Source of the DNA: Pseudomonas fluorescens
GTDB lineage: Bacteria; Pseudomonadota; Gammaproteobacteria; Pseudomonadales; Pseudomonadaceae
Length of the DNA: 64,000 nucleotides
Assembly: GCF_902498195.1 (NCBI RefSeq)
Contig: NZ_CABVIY010000009.1
Location: forward strand, 248,001-312,000
Reading direction: 5' to 3'
Of this stretch, positions 32,486 to 39,785 are shown piece by piece. Numbering within the stretch: position 1 is the first letter of the stretch; each line of letters starts with the position of its first letter. The notes beneath the pieces are model-generated. The model did no database searches. It was given only the letters and a program-made list of their open reading frames with translations, and had not been told where the DNA came from. Both the position numbers and the translations under genes were made by a program.

Positions 32486-33013
32486 TTAACGAACGATGAA
32501 CGGAGCATAGCCAGTGTCCGGGATGGGCTCGACGCTCACCGTGTCGTCCAGGCGAATGATGCCACTTTGTAACACCCGGGCGGTGATTCCGCCATGCCCG
32601 CGAACCGCCTGAAAGGTCCCGGGACCCAGGTTGTGTTGCAGGCGCGCGCACGGCTGGCACCAGCCGGTGGTTTCGAAAATCGCCTGGCCGATCCGGAAGC
32701 GCCGGCCCTTGAGGCTCAACAGATTGATCCCGCTGACAACCAGATTGCGCCGCAACTCTTCGGGCTTGACCGGTTGATGATCGGGACGGCCCATCAGCGA
32801 ACTGATCACCGCCAGGTGCTCCCACTGAATCAGTGTCACCTGCCGCGCATTGCGCACGCCTGGCCGGGCGCGATCACCGGTTAAGCCGGCCTCGAGTCGT
32901 GCTTCCACGGCCTCCAGTTCGATCATTGGTGCATGAGGTTGTGGCCGCACGCCGATCCAGCGCACGCGGCCGACCTGCGGGACTTCGGCAATCAGCGCCT
33001 GCAGTGGGCTCAC
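32486..33013 (-). CDS. MOSC domain protein
   Basis: A 175-residue stand-alone MOSC domain protein. MOSC domains act on molybdenum cofactor or carry a sulfur on a cysteine. The core is visible as RNLVVSGINLLSLKGRRFRIGQAIFETTGWCQPCARL with cysteines CQPC, and GHGGITARVLQSGIIRLDD. The substrate is unknown. Its start overlaps the stop of the DUF1780 gene by four bases. Confidence 0.9.
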   Translation of the reverse strand: MSPLQALIAEVPQVGRVRWIGVRPQPHAPMIELEAVEARLEAGLTGDRARPGVRNARQVTLIQWEHLAVISSLMGRPDHQPVKPEELRRNLVVSGINLLSLKGRRFRIGQAIFETTGWCQPCARLQHNLGPGTFQAVRGHGGITARVLQSGIIRLDDTVSVEPIPDTGYAPFIVR

Positions 33014-33636
33014 AGGCTGATCCCGACGTCGAACACAATGCTGCGCCCCAGGTTGCTGCGAAGGAAATCCGGTGCATCGGGATGCGCGAACAGCACGCGG
33101 GCGAAAGTCGGGCCTACCAGTGACAGCGAACGCCAGCCCTGGCGCAGGTATTCGGTGGGCGGCGGGAAATGACTGTTGAGGTCCAGCACTTCGCGCTTGA
33201 GGCTGGCGAAGGCGATGATGTCCAGCTCACCCAGATCCATGCCGCGTTCCTTGTAGTTATGTGCTTTTTTGCGCAAGGTCGGCGCCAGTCGCAGCAGGAA
33301 CTCGTTGGCCGGTATGCGCCGGGGCTTGGCCTCGCGCCGTACCAGCTGGCTGAGGGAGAACGCGCTGCGCCGGCGTTGCAGCTCGTCGCGCCATTCATCG
33401 TTGAGGCGCCGCCCCTCGTCGAGGACGAAGAACACTTCGAAACTGGCATCGCGAAACAACACATCCGGTGGCTCACCCGCGGGGGCGAATTCGTCGGCAC
33501 GATAAGGAATGTTCAAGCCTTGCAGCAGGCGCTGGCAGACCCAACGCTCACGCTCCCATTTGCGGGCATTGGACAGGAACGCGTTGGCTTGCTCGGCCGC
33601 AATGGTCAGCAGGCGTAAATAATCTGAGTCATCCAT
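33010..33636 (-). CDS. DUF1780 family protein
   Basis: A 208-residue soluble protein of the DUF1780 family with unknown function. Features include an N-terminal helix MDDSDYLRLLTIAAEQANAF, the charged motif KWERERWVCQRLL and DVLFRDASFEVFFVLDEGRR; the fold of the family has been compared with nuclease-like proteins, which I cannot confirm here. The frame is open to 33828 but those codons lie in the divergent promoter region. It is the first gene of the DUF1780-MOSC-DUF3094-ndh run. Confidence 0.85.
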   Translation of the reverse strand: MDDSDYLRLLTIAAEQANAFLSNARKWERERWVCQRLLQGLNIPYRADEFAPAGEPPDVLFRDASFEVFFVLDEGRRLNDEWRDELQRRRSAFSLSQLVRREAKPRRIPANEFLLRLAPTLRKKAHNYKERGMDLGELDIIAFASLKREVLDLNSHFPPPTEYLRQGWRSLSLVGPTFARVLFAHPDAPDFLRSNLGRSIVFDVGISL

Positions 33637-33740
33637 AGGCCCAAGCTTAGCGCTCAAATGTGATCGTAAAGAAAACAGTTTGTCGCGCCGCTGCGAATTC
33701 GCACGCGATATCCCCGCCTTAACGCCCGAATCCCCCCCTC

Positions 33741-33803
33741 TGCACAAAACGGATAGCGATCTGCGCAACGCGGATATTGACACGTGCCTGTCGTCATTAC
33801 CCT
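33741..33803 (+). promoter_or_regulatory. BenR/XylS-type operator and promoter of the aromatic uptake cluster
   Basis: Two direct half-sites, TGCA-caaaac-GGATA at 33741-33755 and TGCG-caacgc-GGATA at 33762-33776, match the XylS/BenR consensus TGCA-N6-GGNTA and are six bases apart, the same 21-base period as the TOL Pm promoter. TTGACA follows at 33777-33782, and TTACCCT at 33797-33803 stands exactly 20 bases after the second half-site, where Pm has TTAGGCT. The start of transcription should be near 33810. The activator gene is not in the window. Confidence 0.85.
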
Positions 33804-33842
33804 CGGCAGTACGGGACGTTCGCCGCATTTGCGAGCCTCTTC

Positions 33843-33858
33843 AAAAACAACAACAAGA
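33843..33858 (+). promoter_or_regulatory. CA motif (candidate Hfq/Crc site) at the benK start
   Basis: AAAAACAACAACAAGA directly before and over the ribosome site of the transporter gene fits the AAnAAnAA pattern bound by Hfq with Crc. Confidence 0.7.
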
Positions 33859-33868
33859 GATGAATGCC

Positions 33869-35227
33869 ATGCGCAAAATCGACGTACATGAGGTTATCGA
33901 CAAGGCTCGCTTCAACCGTTTCCACTGGATGGTGCTGTTCTGGTGTGCCCTGATCATCATCTTCGACGGTTACGATCTGGTGATCTACGGCGTGGTCCTG
34001 CCGATGCTGATGAAGGAGTGGGGGCTCAGCCCTCTGCAAGCCGGTGCCCTGGGCAGTTATGCCTTGTTCGGCATGATGTTTGGCGCGCTGTTCTTCGGCC
34101 CGCTGTCCGACAGGATCGGCCGTAAAAAAGCCATCACCATCTGTGTGATTCTGTTCAGTGGTTTCACCGTGCTCAATGGTTTCGCCAGGAATCCCACGGA
34201 GTTCGGCATCTGTCGCTTCATCGCCGGCCTGGGCATTGGCGGCGTGATGCCGAACGTGGTGGCGCTGATGAACGAGTACGCGCCGAAAAAAATCCGCAGC
34301 ACCCTGGTGGCGATCATGTTCAGCGGGTACTCGGTGGGCGGCATGCTGTCCGCCGGGCTGGGCATCGTGCTGATCCCTTCTTTCGGCTGGCAGTCGGTGT
34401 TTTACGTGGCGGTCCTGCCGCTGCTGCTGTTGCCGCTGATCATGTACTTCCTGCCCGAGTCGGTGGGTTTCATGCTGCGCCAGGGGCGCAATGAAGAAGC
34501 GCGCGCCGTTCTGCAGCGCATCGAACCGTCCTACGTCGCGCAAGCCGATGATCAACTGCACATGAGCGAAGTGAAGGGCACCGGCACCCCGGTGTTGCAG
34601 CTGTTTCGCGAGGGGCGCGCGCTGCGCACGCTGATGCTGTGGCTGGCGTTTTTCTGCTGCCTGCTGATGGTCTACGCCTTGAGCTCCTGGCTGCCGAAAC
34701 TGATGGCCAACGCCGGGTACAGCCTGGGTTCAAGCCTGTCATTCCTGCTGGTGCTGAACTTCGGCGCGATCTTCGGCGCAGTGGGCGGTGGTGTGCTGGG
34801 TGACAAGCTCAACCTGCCGCGCGTGTTGGCAGTGTTTTTCACCCTGGCCGCCGTATCGATCACCTTGCTGGGCATCAATAGCCCGATGCCGGTGTTGTAC
34901 CTGCTGATTGCCATTGCCGGCGCCACCACCATCGGCTCGCAGATTCTGCTATATGCCTGCGCCGCGCAGTTCTACTCGATGAACATTCGTTCCACTGGTC
35001 TGGGCTGGGCGTCGGGCATCGGGCGTAACGGTGCGATCGTCGGACCTTTGCTGGGCGGTGCCCTGCTCGGGATCAGCCTGCCGCTGCAATTGAACTTCAT
35101 GGCGTTTGCCTTGCCCGGGGCGATCGCCGCCATCGCCATGACCGTGTTCGCCATCAGCAGTCGGCGCACTGCCCGACTAATGTCGCAACAGGTTTCGCCT
35201 GACGGGGCTGCCGGCGAGGTTGCATGA
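33869..35227 (+). CDS. benK: Aromatic acid:H+ symporter, BenK/PcaK type (MFS)
   Basis: A 452-residue 12-segment transporter of the AAHS group of the major facilitator superfamily, which imports benzoate, 4-hydroxybenzoate and similar acids with protons. The substrate motif FDGYDLVIYG in the first membrane segment has both aspartates of the DGxD pattern, and GPLSDRIGRKK is the loop 2-3 motif. GIGRNGAIVGPLLGG is typical near the end. Start: Met at 33869 (MRKIDVHEVIDKARFNRF) is well spaced from AAGAGA; 33860 is possible. It overlaps benE by four bases. Benzoate as substrate is inferred from the partner genes and promoter. Confidence 0.88.
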   Translation: MRKIDVHEVIDKARFNRFHWMVLFWCALIIIFDGYDLVIYGVVLPMLMKEWGLSPLQAGALGSYALFGMMFGALFFGPLSDRIGRKKAITICVILFSGFTVLNGFARNPTEFGICRFIAGLGIGGVMPNVVALMNEYAPKKIRSTLVAIMFSGYSVGGMLSAGLGIVLIPSFGWQSVFYVAVLPLLLLPLIMYFLPESVGFMLRQGRNEEARAVLQRIEPSYVAQADDQLHMSEVKGTGTPVLQLFREGRALRTLMLWLAFFCCLLMVYALSSWLPKLMANAGYSLGSSLSFLLVLNFGAIFGAVGGGVLGDKLNLPRVLAVFFTLAAVSITLLGINSPMPVLYLLIAIAGATTIGSQILLYACAAQFYSMNIRSTGLGWASGIGRNGAIVGPLLGGALLGISLPLQLNFMAFALPGAIAAIAMTVFAISSRRTARLMSQQVSPDGAAGEVA

Positions 35228-36444
35228 AAAGGTTAATCCAAGACTTTTCCCTGTCGGCCGCCGTCGCCGGATTTATCGCCACGGTGATTTCCTACGCCGG
35301 CCCGCTGGTGATTATTTTTCAGGCCGCCGAGGCGGCCCACCTGTCGCGGGAGGTGCTGTCGTCGTGGGTCTGGGCGATTTCCATCGGCAGTGCTGTGCTC
35401 GGCATCGGTTTGAGCCTGCGCTACCGGGTGCCGGTGATCATTGCGTGGTCGGCGCCGGGCTCGGCGTTGTTGGTGGCGCTGCTGCCGGGGATCTCGATGC
35501 CGGAAGCAGTGGGGGCTTATCTGGTCAGCAGCCTGATCGTTTTCCTGGTCGGGGTGTCGGGGGCGTTCGACCGGATCATCGGCAAGCTGCCGGCAGCCGT
35601 GGCGGCCGCGATGCTGGCGGGGATTCTGTTCAGCTTCGGCACCGGGTTGTTCGTCTCGTTGCAGGGCAAGCCGTTGCTGGTGCTGGCGATGTTCGCCACG
35701 TACCTGGTGTGCAAACGGCTGATGCCGCGTTATGCCGTGCTGATGGTCCTGCTGGTGGGCTGTTCGATGGCGTTTCTCGCCGCAGATCTGCACAGCGACG
35801 CGCTGGTGATCGGTTTGGCCACGCCGGTGTGGATTACGCCGGCATTCAGCCTGAGCGCGACGCTGAACATCGCGTTGCCGCTGGTGATGGTGGCACTGAC
35901 CGGCCAGTTCGTCCCCGGCATGGCGGTGCTGCGCGCCAGCGGCTACGCCACGCCGTCCGGACCGATTATCGCCAGCAGCGCGCTGGGCACGGCGCTGCTG
36001 GCGCCGTTCGGCTGCCACGGGCTGAACCTGGCGGCAATTACCGCGGCCATTTGCACGGGCCGCGAAGCCCACGAGGAACCGGGCAAACGTTACGTGGCGG
36101 GGATCGTGGGCGGTCTCTGTTACCTGGTGTTGGGGATCTTCGGCGCCACCCTGGTTTCGCTGTTTTCGGCGTTCCCCAAAGAACTCATCGCGGCCCTGGC
36201 CGGGCTGGCGCTGTTCGCCGCAATCGCCGGGGCATTGGCGGGTGCGATGGCGGTGCCGAGTGACCGTGAAGCCGCGCTGGTGACCTTTCTCACCACCGCG
36301 TCGGGCATGTCGCTGTTGGGTTTGTCCGCCGCGTTCTGGGGGCTGATTTTCGGCATGGTCACCCATTTGATCCTGAACGCCCGTCGCCCCGCCGCGCGCA
36401 GTGAAAGCGCTGCGGCCAAAGCACTTCTACCTGTCGATCAATAA
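35224..36444 (+). CDS. benE: Benzoate/H+ symporter BenE
   Basis: A 406-residue BenE family inner-membrane transporter with about 12 membrane segments. Family landmarks include FSLSAAVAGFIATVISYAGP, WAISIGSAVLGIGLSLRYR, IIAWSAPGSALL and GCHGLNLAAITAAICTGREAH. It is translationally coupled to the BenK-like gene (ATGA overlap) and followed 17 bases later by the porin. Two different inner-membrane carriers in one operon are known from benzoate clusters, where BenK and BenE have overlapping roles. Confidence 0.93.
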   Translation: MKRLIQDFSLSAAVAGFIATVISYAGPLVIIFQAAEAAHLSREVLSSWVWAISIGSAVLGIGLSLRYRVPVIIAWSAPGSALLVALLPGISMPEAVGAYLVSSLIVFLVGVSGAFDRIIGKLPAAVAAAMLAGILFSFGTGLFVSLQGKPLLVLAMFATYLVCKRLMPRYAVLMVLLVGCSMAFLAADLHSDALVIGLATPVWITPAFSLSATLNIALPLVMVALTGQFVPGMAVLRASGYATPSGPIIASSALGTALLAPFGCHGLNLAAITAAICTGREAHEEPGKRYVAGIVGGLCYLVLGIFGATLVSLFSAFPKELIAALAGLALFAAIAGALAGAMAVPSDREAALVTFLTTASGMSLLGLSAAFWGLIFGMVTHLILNARRPAARSESAAAKALLPVDQ

Positions 36445-36459
36445 AAATAAGAGAAAAAA
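36439..36459 (+). promoter_or_regulatory. A-rich CA-like motif at the porin start
   Basis: AATAAAAATAAGAG followed by A-tract precedes the porin ATG within the ribosome site region. It resembles AAnAAnAA sites of Hfq/Crc; weaker than the benK one because it has no cytosine-rich repeats. Confidence 0.45.
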
Positions 36460-36461
36460 CG

Positions 36462-37730
36462 ATGAAACAGATTCTTCCAGCAACCGGTTCAGTGTTGTCC
36501 ATGGCGCTCGTCTCGAGTTTCTCCGCCGGGGCGACAGCCGCCGAGCGTGGCTTCGTCGAAGACACCACCGCCACCTTGCAAGCGCGCAACTACTACTTCA
36601 GCCGGGATTTTTCCGACATCGTCGGGGCCAACCAGCAGTCGAAGGCTGAAGAGTGGGCGCAAGGTTTCATCCTCAACGTTAAATCGGGATACACCCAGGG
36701 CACCGTCGGATTTGGCGTGGACTTGATCGGCCTGCTCGGGCTCAAGCTCGACAGCAGCCCGGACCGGGTCAATACCGGTCTGTTGCCGGTGCAGGACGAC
36801 GGGCGCGCGGCCAATGATTACAGCCGTATCGAGGCAGCCTTGAAGGTGCGTTACTCCAAAACCGAACTGAAGGTGGGGGAGCTGCAACCCAACCTGCCCG
36901 TGCTGGTGTTCAGTGATATCCGCTTGCTGCCGCCCAGCTATCAGGGGGCAAGCATCAGTTCCAGTGAGATCAATGGCCTGACACTGCAGGCCGGTCATTT
37001 GAACTCGACCAGCCTGCGCAACGAGGCCGGCGACGAAAAAATGCAGGCCATGCTCGGCCACGTACCGCAACGTCAGGTCAGCAGTGACGGCTTCAATTTT
37101 GCCGGCGCCGATTACGCCTTCAACGATAAACGCAGCTCGGTCAGTTCCTGGTACGGGCAACTGGAAGATATCTACAACCAGCGATTCCTGGGGCTCAAGC
37201 ACAGCGAGCCATTGGGAGACTGGACCCTGGGCGCGAACCTCGGTTACTTCGATTCGCGCGAAGACGGCAAAAAGCTGCTGGGCAACATCGACAATCAGGC
37301 GTTTTTCTCCCTGTTGTCGGCCAAGCGCGGTGGTCACACCTTTTACGTCGGTTATCAGGGCATGTTCGGCGACAGCGCTTTCCCGCGGGTCTTTGCCAAC
37401 ATCTCACCGCTGGGCAACGAAGTGCCGACCTATGAGTTCGCCTATACCGACGAGCGCTCCTGGCAAGTGCGTTACGACTACGACTTCGCGGCCCTCGGCG
37501 TGCCGGGGCTGACCAGCACCGTGCGCTACATCACCGGCAACAATGTCGATACCGGGCAAGGCTTTGAAGGCAAGGATCGCGAGCGCGACCTGGACATCGG
37601 CTACGTGTTGCAGAGCGGCAGCCTCAAAGGCCTGGGCATCCGTGTGCGCAATGCCATGGCGCGCTCCAACTACCGCAGTGATATCGATGAAAACCGCTTG
37701 ATCCTGAGTTACACCTGGTCGCTGCTATGA
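36462..37730 (+). CDS. OprD family outer membrane porin (BenF-like)
   Basis: A 422-residue outer membrane channel. Signal peptide about 1-26 (SVLSMALVSSFSAGATAA). The mature part starts ERGFVEDTTATLQARNYYFSRDFSD and has KAEEWAQGFILNVKSGYTQGTVGFGVD, the OprD family signature, and ends in an outer membrane beta-strand ILSYTWSLL. Members of the OpdK/BenF subgroup carry aromatic and small organic acids. Position after benK-benE makes it the outer membrane step of the same uptake path. Its stop lies 8 bases from that of the opposing DUF2790 gene. Confidence 0.9.
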   Translation: MKQILPATGSVLSMALVSSFSAGATAAERGFVEDTTATLQARNYYFSRDFSDIVGANQQSKAEEWAQGFILNVKSGYTQGTVGFGVDLIGLLGLKLDSSPDRVNTGLLPVQDDGRAANDYSRIEAALKVRYSKTELKVGELQPNLPVLVFSDIRLLPPSYQGASISSSEINGLTLQAGHLNSTSLRNEAGDEKMQAMLGHVPQRQVSSDGFNFAGADYAFNDKRSSVSSWYGQLEDIYNQRFLGLKHSEPLGDWTLGANLGYFDSREDGKKLLGNIDNQAFFSLLSAKRGGHTFYVGYQGMFGDSAFPRVFANISPLGNEVPTYEFAYTDERSWQVRYDYDFAALGVPGLTSTVRYITGNNVDTGQGFEGKDRERDLDIGYVLQSGSLKGLGIRVRNAMARSNYRSDIDENRLILSYTWSLL

Positions 37731-37738
37731 ACCAGTGA

Positions 37739-37981
37739 TCACAGGTTGCTCGTGCAATCGCCCATGACCTCGTAGGTCACTCGGTGGGTCTGGCCCTGAT
37801 GATCGACATACACCATGGTCGCCGGCACCACACCGCAGGCGGTCGCGGTGTCTGACACGGAAACCACCTTGGCGATGTCCAGCGGTTGCGCCGGGTTGTA
37901 CGGGGTAGCGGCTGGCTCGCTGGTGGCGGCCATTGCGGAGGTGGCGATGAGGGTCAGAAACAGCGTGCTAAGGGTTTTCAT
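37739..37981 (-). CDS. DUF2790 small periplasmic protein
   Basis: An 80-residue precursor. Residues 1-18 (MKTLSTLFLTLIATSAMA) are a signal peptide; the mature part has two cysteines (TACGVVP and GDCTSNL) and the family stretch MVYVDHQGQTHRVTYEVMG. DUF2790 proteins are common in Pseudomonas, often in many copies, and have no known function. The frame runs on to 38278 through a repeat, but the signal peptide fixes the start at 37981. Confidence 0.88.
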   Translation of the reverse strand: MKTLSTLFLTLIATSAMAATSEPAATPYNPAQPLDIAKVVSVSDTATACGVVPATMVYVDHQGQTHRVTYEVMGDCTSNL

Positions 37982-38093
37982 GTTGTTGGCTCGGGGTTGA
38001 TTCTGATGCTTGAAGTTTAGACTTTGGTCGCAAGTGATAAAGAGCTGTTCCGCTGATTCAGCCTTGCAGGAAACGTAACAATCGGCGCGATCC

Positions 38094-38196
38094 TGTAGGC
38101 GAGGGCTCTGCTCGCGATGGACGTTAACGATGACGCGTACGGCCTGAAGGACCGCGTTGTCCTGGCGTTTTTCGCGAGCAGAGCTCGCTCCTACAA
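38094..38196. repeat. REP-like inverted pair, family B, diverged
   Basis: tgtaggcgagggctctgctcgcga and its approximate inverse tcgcgagcagagctcgctcctaca bracket a 55-base spacer. It lies between the divergent DUF2790 gene and the CbiM-like gene. It is related to the perfect family B element at 45042-45145. Confidence 0.7.
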
Positions 38197-38253
38197 CGGG
38201 GGCGGGTGCGGTGTAGACTGAGGGCCTCTTCATGTTCGGAGTGTGCCCCCGCA

Positions 38254-38943
38254 ATGATCGGCGTCGAACTGCTATCACCCGAAACCCTGACTGTGGGATG
38301 GCTGGTTTATGCGCCGGTGCTGATCTGGGCGATCTGCCGAGCCCCCTGGGTCGAATTGTTTACCGACAGCCGTCGTCAGCATTTGATGTTCGGCACGGTG
38401 TTCGCGCTGTTCGTGTTGTGGCTGGTGCGGCGGGATTTCGACACTGGCGTGTCTTATCACTTCATCGGCATGACCGCCGTGACGTTGTTGCTCGACTGGC
38501 CTTTGGCGATTGTCGGCGGGCTGGTGGCGCAAACGGGGTTGGTGCTGTTGGGCCGACAGGACCTTGCTGCAATGGGCGTGAATGGCGCGCTGTTGATAGC
38601 GCTGCCGGTGCTGGTCACCGAGTGTTGCGCGATCGCGGTGGAGAGAGCGCAGCCACGCAACCCCTTCGTGTATATCTTCTGCTCCGGATTCTTTGCCGCA
38701 GCCCTTTCGGCGTTACTGTGCCTGGTGTTGTCGCTCACGGTGTTGTGGTACGACGAACGTTTTGCCATGCCGTACTGGCTAGAGGATTTCATCGGCTATC
38801 TGTGGCTGCTGATTTTCCCCGAGGCGTTCATCAACGGCATGGTGGTCAGCGCGCTGGTGGTGTTCTGCCCGGAATGGCTGGAAACCTTCAACCGCACACG
38901 CTATCTCTCCGCTCCCTGGAAAGACGACGATCCCAAGCCTTGA
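38254..38943 (+). CDS. CbiM-like membrane protein (energy-coupling factor permease family)
   Basis: A 229-residue protein with about six to seven membrane segments, placed in the CbiM/energy-coupling-factor permease family. It carries a histidine in a membrane region (SYHFIGMTAVTLLLDWPLAIVGG), consistent with metal handling. No ATPase (CbiO), CbiQ or CbiN gene is next to it, so it is an orphan S-component-like protein; the transported substrate is unknown. The chosen Met at 38254 starts MIGVELLSPETLTVGW. Convergent with yacG. Confidence 0.8.
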   Translation: MIGVELLSPETLTVGWLVYAPVLIWAICRAPWVELFTDSRRQHLMFGTVFALFVLWLVRRDFDTGVSYHFIGMTAVTLLLDWPLAIVGGLVAQTGLVLLGRQDLAAMGVNGALLIALPVLVTECCAIAVERAQPRNPFVYIFCSGFFAAALSALLCLVLSLTVLWYDERFAMPYWLEDFIGYLWLLIFPEAFINGMVVSALVVFCPEWLETFNRTRYLSAPWKDDDPKP

Positions 38944-38964
38944 AACCGTCGACGTTTCTGCGCC

Positions 38965-39165
38965 TCAGTGACGCGGGTCGAAATCGCCGCTGAACAATTC
39001 GTCCTCGGCATCGGGGGCCACCGGAATCTTGTGCTCTTCCGATGCCCAGGCGCCCAGGTCGATCAGTTTGCAACGGTCGGAACAGAATGGCCGGAATTTA
39101 CTCTCGGGGCTCCATTCGACAGGGGCGCCGCAGGTCGGGCATTCGACGGTTGGGATCTGGCTCAT
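38965..39165 (-). CDS. yacG: DNA gyrase inhibitor YacG
   Basis: A 66-residue zinc protein that binds the C-terminal part of GyrB and blocks DNA binding in E. coli. The four-cysteine zinc site is complete: CPTCGAPVEW and FCSDRCKLIDLG. It overlaps coaE by four bases and ends the pilB-pilC-pilD-coaE-yacG unit. Confidence 0.96.
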   Translation of the reverse strand: MSQIPTVECPTCGAPVEWSPESKFRPFCSDRCKLIDLGAWASEEHKIPVAPDAEDELFSGDFDPRH

Positions 39166-39785
39166 GACTGGCCTCCACGCAAGGAAAGATAAAAGTGATG
39201 CAGGCGCTCGACCTCGCTGCGCAGCCAGGCGAGGTCGCGGTCGTTGACCACCACATCGTCGGCATGGCTTACGCGATCCTGGCGGCTGGACTGGACCTTG
39301 AGGATTGCCTGGACCTGCTCTTCGCTGGTCTGGTCACGCCGCAAGGTGCGTTCGATCTGCAGCTGTTCGGGGGCATCGATCACCAGCACCCGCTGGGCCA
39401 TGGCGTACTGGCCGGACTCGATCAGCAAGGGCGAAACCAGAATCGCGTAAGGTGATTTTGCCAGCGCCAGATGATGGGCGATTTCTTCGCCGATCAGCGG
39501 ATGCAGCAAGGCTTCCAGCCAGCGGCGTTCATCCGGCACTTCGAAGATCAGTTTGCGCAAGGCGGCGCGATCCAGTTGCCCGTCGGCTTGCAACACGCCA
39601 GGGCCGAAGTGTTCGGCGATGCTCGCCAGTGCCGGCCGGCCGGGCTCCACCACCCAGCGCGCGGCATGATCGGCATCGACCACGTGCACGCCGAGGTCGA
39701 TGAAGTGTTGCGCCGCCGCACTTTTGCCGCTGCCAATGCCGCCGGTCAGGCCGAGAATCCAGGGTTTTTCCACAGGGGTATTCAT
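39162..39785 (-). CDS. coaE: Dephospho-CoA kinase
   Basis: Last step of coenzyme A synthesis. The 207-residue P-loop kinase has Walker A GLTGGIGSGKSAAAQ at about 12-26, the substrate segment VVDADHAARWVV, and the conserved PLLIESGQ. Start at 39785 (MNTPVEKPWILG) overlaps the pilD stop by four bases. Pantothenate genes feeding the same pathway lie 15 kb away (panB, panC, panD). Confidence 0.96.
   Translation of the reverse strand: MNTPVEKPWILGLTGGIGSGKSAAAQHFIDLGVHVVDADHAARWVVEPGRPALASIAEHFGPGVLQADGQLDRAALRKLIFEVPDERRWLEALLHPLIGEEIAHHLALAKSPYAILVSPLLIESGQYAMAQRVLVIDAPEQLQIERTLRRDQTSEEQVQAILKVQSSRQDRVSHADDVVVNDRDLAWLRSEVERLHHFYLSLRGGQS

Noticed and set aside
33692..33703. Palindrome TGCGAATTCGCA upstream of benK as an operator
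   Set aside because: It is a perfect 12-base palindrome but lies outside the BenR-type site and near the DUF1780 start; with no partner site or known regulator I treat it as chance or a weak candidate only.
35220..36263. Plus-strand frame of 347 codons overlapping benE
   Set aside because: Out-of-frame copy of BenE DNA, very Gly/Arg-rich, while the BenE frame has clear family motifs.
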